From: Candidatus Delongbacteria bacterium
GTDB taxonomy: Bacteria; CAIWAD01; BS150m-G50
Reading direction: 5' to 3'
Length of the DNA stretch: 9,719 nt
Assembly (NCBI GenBank): GCA_016784425.1
Contig: JADHUQ010000086.1
Span: forward strand, 1 to 9,719
In this document: positions 6,611 to 9,719 of the stretch, one piece after another
Numbering within the stretch: position 1 is the stretch's first letter
Layout: each line of letters opens with the position of its first letter
The notes under the pieces: model-generated
What the model was told of the DNA's origin: nothing
Databases searched by the model: none
What the model saw: the letters and a program-made list of their open reading frames with translations, nothing else
Translations under genes and position numbers: made by a program

Positions 6611-7891
6611 TCAGATCCAGCCGCGGTCTTTACAGGCCTGTGCAACCCGGTCGACCGAAATCACATAGGCGGCGTCACGCATGTAGAGATTATGTTTCCT
6701 GGCGAAATCACTGACCGCGATAAAGGCGGCAGTCATCTTGAGGTCAAGCTTCCCCAGAACCTCATCCTTCTCCCAGAAGTAGTTCATATTGCTCTGCACC
6801 TGCTCAAAGTAGCTGCAGGTGACACCACCGGCGTTGGCCAGGAAATCGGGTATCAGGAAGATTTTCCGCTCGAAAATCTCTTTATCAGCTTCGATCGTGG
6901 TGGGACCGTTGGCACCTTCAGCGATGATTTTGACCCGCTTACTGATTTTACCGACAGTCTCGCCGGTAACCTGATTTTCCAGAGCTGCCGGCAGCAGAAT
7001 ATCCACCTCCTGTTCAATCCAGGCGTCACCCGGCAACACCTCATAACCGAGCTCCAGGGCTTTCGATTTGTCTATTCCGCCAAAAGCGTCGGTAATCGAA
7101 AGCAGCTCCTTCAGGTTGACACCCTCCTTTTTACGGAAGGAATAACTGGTCTGGTCCGCCTGGTCCCAACAGGATACGCAGATTGTGGAACCACCCATCT
7201 GGTGGTAGAGTTCGATAGCATATTGTGATACATTGCCGAATCCCTGGAAGCTGGCAGTTGTGTTTTCCGGTTTGATGTCCAGCTCTTTGAGTGCTTCCCG
7301 GACAGTAATGATGGTACCGTAACCGGTCGCTTCCGTGCGGCCCAGCGAGCCCCCCATCCCTACCGGTTTGCCGGTGATAAAACCGGGAGCTCTTTCACCA
7401 TAGATCATCTCGTACTCATCCAGCATCCAGAGCATGTGCTGTGCGTTGGTCATTACATCGGGTGCCGGTATATCAGTATGCGGACCGACATTTTTGGAAA
7501 TCTGGCGTATCCAGCCACGACAGATCTGCTCCTGTTCCCACTGACTCAGGTTGTGTGGATCACAGATAACACCACCTTTGCCACCACCGAGCGGAATGTC
7601 CGCCACAGCGGTTTTCCAGGTCATCCACATGGAGAGGGCGCGGACTGTATCGATGGTTTCCTGCGGATGGAAACGGATACCCCCTTTAGCAGGGCCACGG
7701 GCGTCGTTATGCTGGACACGAAAGCCGCGGAAAACCTGCTTGTTGCCATCGTCCATATGGACTGGAATACTGAAATGATATTCGCGCATGGGGGTGCGTA
7801 ACAGGGCACGAGCCGCCTGATCAAGCTCGAGTAGATCAGCCGCTTTATCGAACTGTTTCTGGGCCGTTTCAAATGGGTTGTAGGTGGCCAT
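6611..7891 (-). CDS. gdhA: Glutamate dehydrogenase (Glu/Leu/Phe/Val dehydrogenase family)
   Basis: 426 residues, full length for a hexameric bacterial/archaeal-type glutamate dehydrogenase. The enzyme interconverts glutamate with 2-oxoglutarate plus ammonium using NAD(P), in the cytoplasm. Substrate-domain motifs are present: 'AKGGIRFHP' with K69, 'MTWKTA' with K93, 'LGGGKGG' with catalytic K105, and 'PAPDV' with D145. The Rossmann domain has 'QGFGNVS' (217-221) and an acidic D243 after the second strand ('VSCWD'), which may favour NAD, though cofactor choice is uncertain. 'TCSYFE' with S360 matches the glutamate-selective serine position and argues against leucine or phenylalanine dehydrogenase. 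GGAG (7900-7903) lies 8 bases before the ATG; the stop is TGA, directly after the typical 'CKDRGWI' ending. First gene of the probable leftward operon with two PpsA-like ATP-binding proteins, which suggests a link between glutamate metabolism and their activity. Confidence 0.93.
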   Translation of the reverse strand: MATYNPFETAQKQFDKAADLLELDQAARALLRTPMREYHFSIPVHMDDGNKQVFRGFRVQHNDARGPAKGGIRFHPQETIDTVRALSMWMTWKTAVADIPLGGGKGGVICDPHNLSQWEQEQICRGWIRQISKNVGPHTDIPAPDVMTNAQHMLWMLDEYEMIYGERAPGFITGKPVGMGGSLGRTEATGYGTIITVREALKELDIKPENTTASFQGFGNVSQYAIELYHQMGGSTICVSCWDQADQTSYSFRKKEGVNLKELLSITDAFGGIDKSKALELGYEVLPGDAWIEQEVDILLPAALENQVTGETVGKISKRVKIIAEGANGPTTIEADKEIFERKIFLIPDFLANAGGVTCSYFEQVQSNMNYFWEKDEVLGKLDLKMTAAFIAVSDFARKHNLYMRDAAYVISVDRVAQACKDRGWI

Positions 7892-7906
7892 GGTCGTTTC
7901 TCCAAC

Positions 7907-7960
7907 TTTTTATTTTGTATTTTTTCAGCGGGTGAACGGGGGGCAAGCCTGCCCCTGAAA
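7907..7960 (-). promoter_or_regulatory. Leader hairpin and AT-rich tract upstream of glutamate dehydrogenase
   Basis: GGGGCA (7940-7945) pairs perfectly with TGCCCC (7950-7955) around a 4-base loop, enclosed by TTTCAG/CTGAAA (7923-7928 with 7955-7960, sharing one base). Between it and the ribosome-binding site, 7907-7925 is almost pure A/T. This could be a 5' leader element of the operon, or the A/T tract could hold the -10 region. I could not pick a convincing -35/-10 pair. Confidence 0.35.
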
Positions 7961-8008
7961 TTGTCCATCAATCTAGTCAGTGCTTCCCCTGAAAGCAATA
8001 GTTGTCAA

Positions 8009-8039
8009 GTGAGAACCAGGCTCTTTTCTCACCGGTGAG
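8009..8039. promoter_or_regulatory. Overlapping palindromes: possible operator in the divergent intergenic region
   Basis: GTGAGAA (8009-8015) and TTCTCAC (8026-8032) form a 7-base inverted repeat. Overlapping it, CTCACCGGTGAG (8028-8039) is a perfect 12-base palindrome. The half site CCGGTGAG recurs at 8192-8199, and CCGGTG at 8099-8104. Repeated half sites between divergent genes suggest a transcription-factor binding region. The protein that would bind is unknown. Confidence 0.35.
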
Positions 8040-8191
8040 TTGCAGCCATCCCTCAGCGGATAATGCCAGTAAACAAAGTAATCCGTCAGGTCGCTTTGCC
8101 GGTGTGTCCCCACTTGCGCAAACTCAGTACAGCCCTGATTTCAGATCGAGCTGTGATTCATTTTCTCTGGTGTGATTGTTCAGAAGCCTGG

Positions 8192-8228
8192 CCGGTGAGG
8201 GAGAACCGGATCAATGTGATACATTGAT
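8192..8228. promoter_or_regulatory. Two abutting inverted repeats, possible operators
   Basis: CCGGT-N8-ACCGG (8192-8209) is directly followed by ATCAATGT-N3-ACATTGAT (8210-8228), an 8-base perfect inverted repeat with a 3-base spacer. The second is typical in size for a dimeric repressor or activator site. It is not the FNR consensus, whose half sites point the other way. Both sit near the middle of the 620-base gap between divergent genes. No gene is seen in this gap, and no clear sigma-70 promoter was identified. Confidence 0.4.
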
Positions 8229-8436
8229 TCGCCTTGACTTGATTATTGCAACTGGAGTCACAGCCGTTTGAATCCCGACCATCTAAAAGTGGTTTACAAC
8301 GACAGGAATCAGTATATTCCATTAACCGACCACGATCAGGAGTTGCCGGAATTGACGAATCAACAAGTGCCACGCTGATGCCAGAAATATATTAACGCCC
8401 TTTAACGGCAACGAACAGCTATCGGGAAACTACAGC

Positions 8437-8485
8437 CGTTCCTGTACGGTCATCATAGCGTGTGGGAACGCCTGATGAACATCAG
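8437..8485 (+). promoter_or_regulatory. Inverted repeats in the leader of the beta-helix gene
   Basis: CGTTCC (8437-8442) pairs with GGAACG (8465-8470), and just after it CTGATG-AA-CATCAG (8472-8485) is a near-perfect palindrome 26 bases before the GTG start. These may be an operator or a leader structure. No promoter was clearly seen; TATATT at 8388-8393 has no matching -35. Confidence 0.3.
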
Positions 8486-8499
8486 CAATATCTCATCAT

Positions 8500-8506
8500 G
8501 GGGGTG
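8500..8506 (+). promoter_or_regulatory. Shine-Dalgarno-like GGGGGTG for the GTG start at 8512
   Basis: GGGGGTG differs from GGAGGTG by one base that can still pair as G-U, and lies 5 bases before GTG 8512. The overlapping ATG at 8498 is in another frame and stops after five codons. An in-frame TGA at 8476 limits how far upstream the start can be, and no other start codon lies between them. Confidence 0.5.
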
Positions 8507-8511
8507 TACTC

Positions 8512-9719
8512 GTGAAACAGTTCAAACTGATTTCGATCGGCGCGGCTCTCTGCTGGGCGCTCGCGCTCCAGGCGGCAAACTTTACTGTAACAAATACCAA
8601 TGACGCCGGGCCCGGCAGCCTGCGTGATGCGCTTTTCCAGGCCAGGTTTAACGGCCAGGCGGACAATATCACATTCAATATCGGGGGTGGAAGCGGTGCA
8701 GTACAGACCATCAATTTATTGTCGCCACTGCCAAGAATTGACGACTACGGTGGAGGTGTTTTCCTCGACGGCCTCTCGGAGATCGGCGCATCCGCCGGCA
8801 CCAATCCTCCCACCACGGCAACCCTGCTGATCGTGCTGGATGGAACAATGATTCCATTCGCCTTCCCACCAAATTACCGCCACGGAATCCATATCCTCTC
8901 ACCCAACAATACCGTGCAGGGACTGGTGGTGCAGAACATGCCACATGATGGTATCTGTATCGAAACCTCCTTCCCCGGGAGTGACAACAACCTGATCTAC
9001 TGTAACTTCACCGGCACCGATGTCAACGGAACAATGGTCCAACCGAATGGTACGTTTCAAAATTCCGGACTATGGGCTGGTATCCAAATCATCTGCCCTT
9101 CGGGTGGTGGTGGCGTTGCCAACCACAACGTCATCGATCGCAACCTCAGTTCCGGTAACTGGGCCGAAGGTATTGCCATCCAGAATAATCCGCCCTATCC
9201 CAACGATGTCGCGTTCAACCAGGTAACCAACAATTACTGTGGTGTGGACATCACCGGGACGATGCCGCTGATGGGTAACATCCATTGCGGTATCTATCTG
9301 GGCGAGGGAACTCACAACAATACTGTCGACGGCAACATCAGCTCCGCCAACGGTTACGACGGTATCAGTGTCTGTGGCTACTCTGAAATGGGTTGGTATA
9401 CCAATAACAATACCATCTCCAATAACCTGGTCGGCACCGATGTCAACCTGATGGCGCTGGGTAATATCAACCATGGTGTCAATATCGGTGCTTATGGACA
9501 ACAGGCCTATGAAGGTTTTGCCCAGTATAACCGGATTGTTACCAATACGATCGCCTATAATCTCCATAGTGGTGTAATGGTCTGGGAAAACATGCCATTC
9601 AATAACATCAACGCCGATTGGAACACCATTACCCAGAATGCCATCTACTACAATGGCTATATCGATCCAGGTTACATCGGTATAGACCTGCAGGAAGACT
9701 GGGTTACGAACAACGACGT
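8512..9719 (+). CDS. Secreted right-handed parallel beta-helix protein (3' partial)
   Basis: The frame starts at GTG 8512 and stays open to the window edge (402 codons, no stop). The first 22 or so residues look like a Sec signal peptide: charged MKQFK, hydrophobic core to 'LALQA', with likely cleavage near 'QAA|NF'. It is not a lipoprotein, because the Cys at 14 has no lipobox. The mature start 'NFTVTNTNDAGPGSLRDAL' is a recurrent opening of secreted beta-helix proteins in environmental bacteria. The rest is rich in Asn, Gly, Thr and Ile in short strand-turn units such as 'NNTVDGNISSANGYDGISV', as in pectate-lyase-like or NosD-like folds. Three units carry a G-[TV]-D-[VI]-[NT] motif at residues 168, 244 and 308. 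No catalytic residues could be assigned, so it may be a polysaccharide-active enzyme or a structural surface protein. It is divergent from glutamate dehydrogenase and probably unrelated to it. Confidence 0.8.
   Translation, partial: MKQFKLISIGAALCWALALQAANFTVTNTNDAGPGSLRDALFQARFNGQADNITFNIGGGSGAVQTINLLSPLPRIDDYGGGVFLDGLSEIGASAGTNPPTTATLLIVLDGTMIPFAFPPNYRHGIHILSPNNTVQGLVVQNMPHDGICIETSFPGSDNNLIYCNFTGTDVNGTMVQPNGTFQNSGLWAGIQIICPSGGGGVANHNVIDRNLSSGNWAEGIAIQNNPPYPNDVAFNQVTNNYCGVDITGTMPLMGNIHCGIYLGEGTHNNTVDGNISSANGYDGISVCGYSEMGWYTNNNTISNNLVGTDVNLMALGNINHGVNIGAYGQQAYEGFAQYNRIVTNTIAYNLHSGVMVWENMPFNNINADWNTITQNAIYYNGYIDPGYIGIDLQEDWVTNND
9013..9480 (+). repeat. Degenerate coding repeats in the beta-helix protein
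   Basis: The protein repeat 'GTDVN...ALGNINHGV' occurs three times, starting at nt 9013, 9241 and 9433 (76 and 64 residues apart). At the DNA level GGCACCGATGTCAAC is identical at 9013-9027 and 9433-9447. The middle copy has drifted to 'GVDITGTMPLMGNIHCGI'. This is the usual pattern of beta-helix coil duplication and not a mobile repeat. Confidence 0.6.

Noticed and set aside
8262..8280. tRNA T-arm-like string GTTTGAATCCC
   Set aside because: No anticodon arm, D arm or acceptor stem can be built around it.
8158..8373. 71-residue minus-strand reading frame in the divergent gap
   Set aside because: It starts with GTG, has no ribosome-binding site, low-complexity Cys/Ser-rich content and overlaps the palindromes; it does not look like a protein.
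9070..9567. 165-residue minus-strand reading frame opposite the beta-helix gene
   Set aside because: Its Ile/Val/Asp/Gly-rich sequence is the antisense of the repetitive Asn/Gly/Thr coils, and the plus-strand frame has a signal peptide and a recognised fold.

Overview
The window looks like a piece of a bacterial chromosome of moderate GC, probably from a member of the FCB superphylum or a related uncultured lineage. This is inferred from protein style: a secreted fibronectin-III-like C-terminus, a secreted parallel beta-helix protein opening with a 'VTNTNDAGPGSLRDAL' type module, and PpsA-like proteins with a GRWGS/HFF module that I associate with Bacteroidetes relatives. No RNA genes, insertion sequences or CRISPR arrays were seen.

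Layout. (1) 1-557, plus strand: the 3' end of a gene for a probable exported protein with an FnIII-like last domain. (2) 558-726: a structured gap. (3) 727-1590, plus strand: a calcineurin-like metallophosphoesterase whose reading frame is interrupted by an in-frame TGA at codon 18, although all metal-binding motifs on both sides are intact. (4) 7891-1605, minus strand: a probable three-gene operon. It encodes glutamate dehydrogenase, then a 551-aa protein with only the ATP-binding domain of PEP synthase/pyruvate phosphate dikinase, then a 1059-aa protein with a GAF-like N-terminus, the same ATP-binding domain, a C-terminal module shared with the 551-aa protein, and a fused Pol-beta-type nucleotidyltransferase. 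It meets the phosphoesterase gene tail to tail with a 14-base gap. (5) 7892-8511: a 620-base divergent intergenic region rich in palindromes. (6) 8512-9719, plus strand: the 5' part of a secreted right-handed beta-helix protein, running off the window.

The most interesting content is the operon. Two dikinase-type ATP-binding proteins without the phosphohistidine or PEP-binding domains are encoded directly behind glutamate dehydrogenase, and one carries a nucleotidyltransferase. This suggests a nitrogen/energy sensing or covalent regulation module acting on or with glutamate dehydrogenase; that role is inference. The second point of interest is the TGA in the phosphoesterase: recent nonsense mutation, sequence error, or recoding. 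TGA is a normal stop elsewhere here (it ends glutamate dehydrogenase), so genome-wide reassignment is not the explanation.
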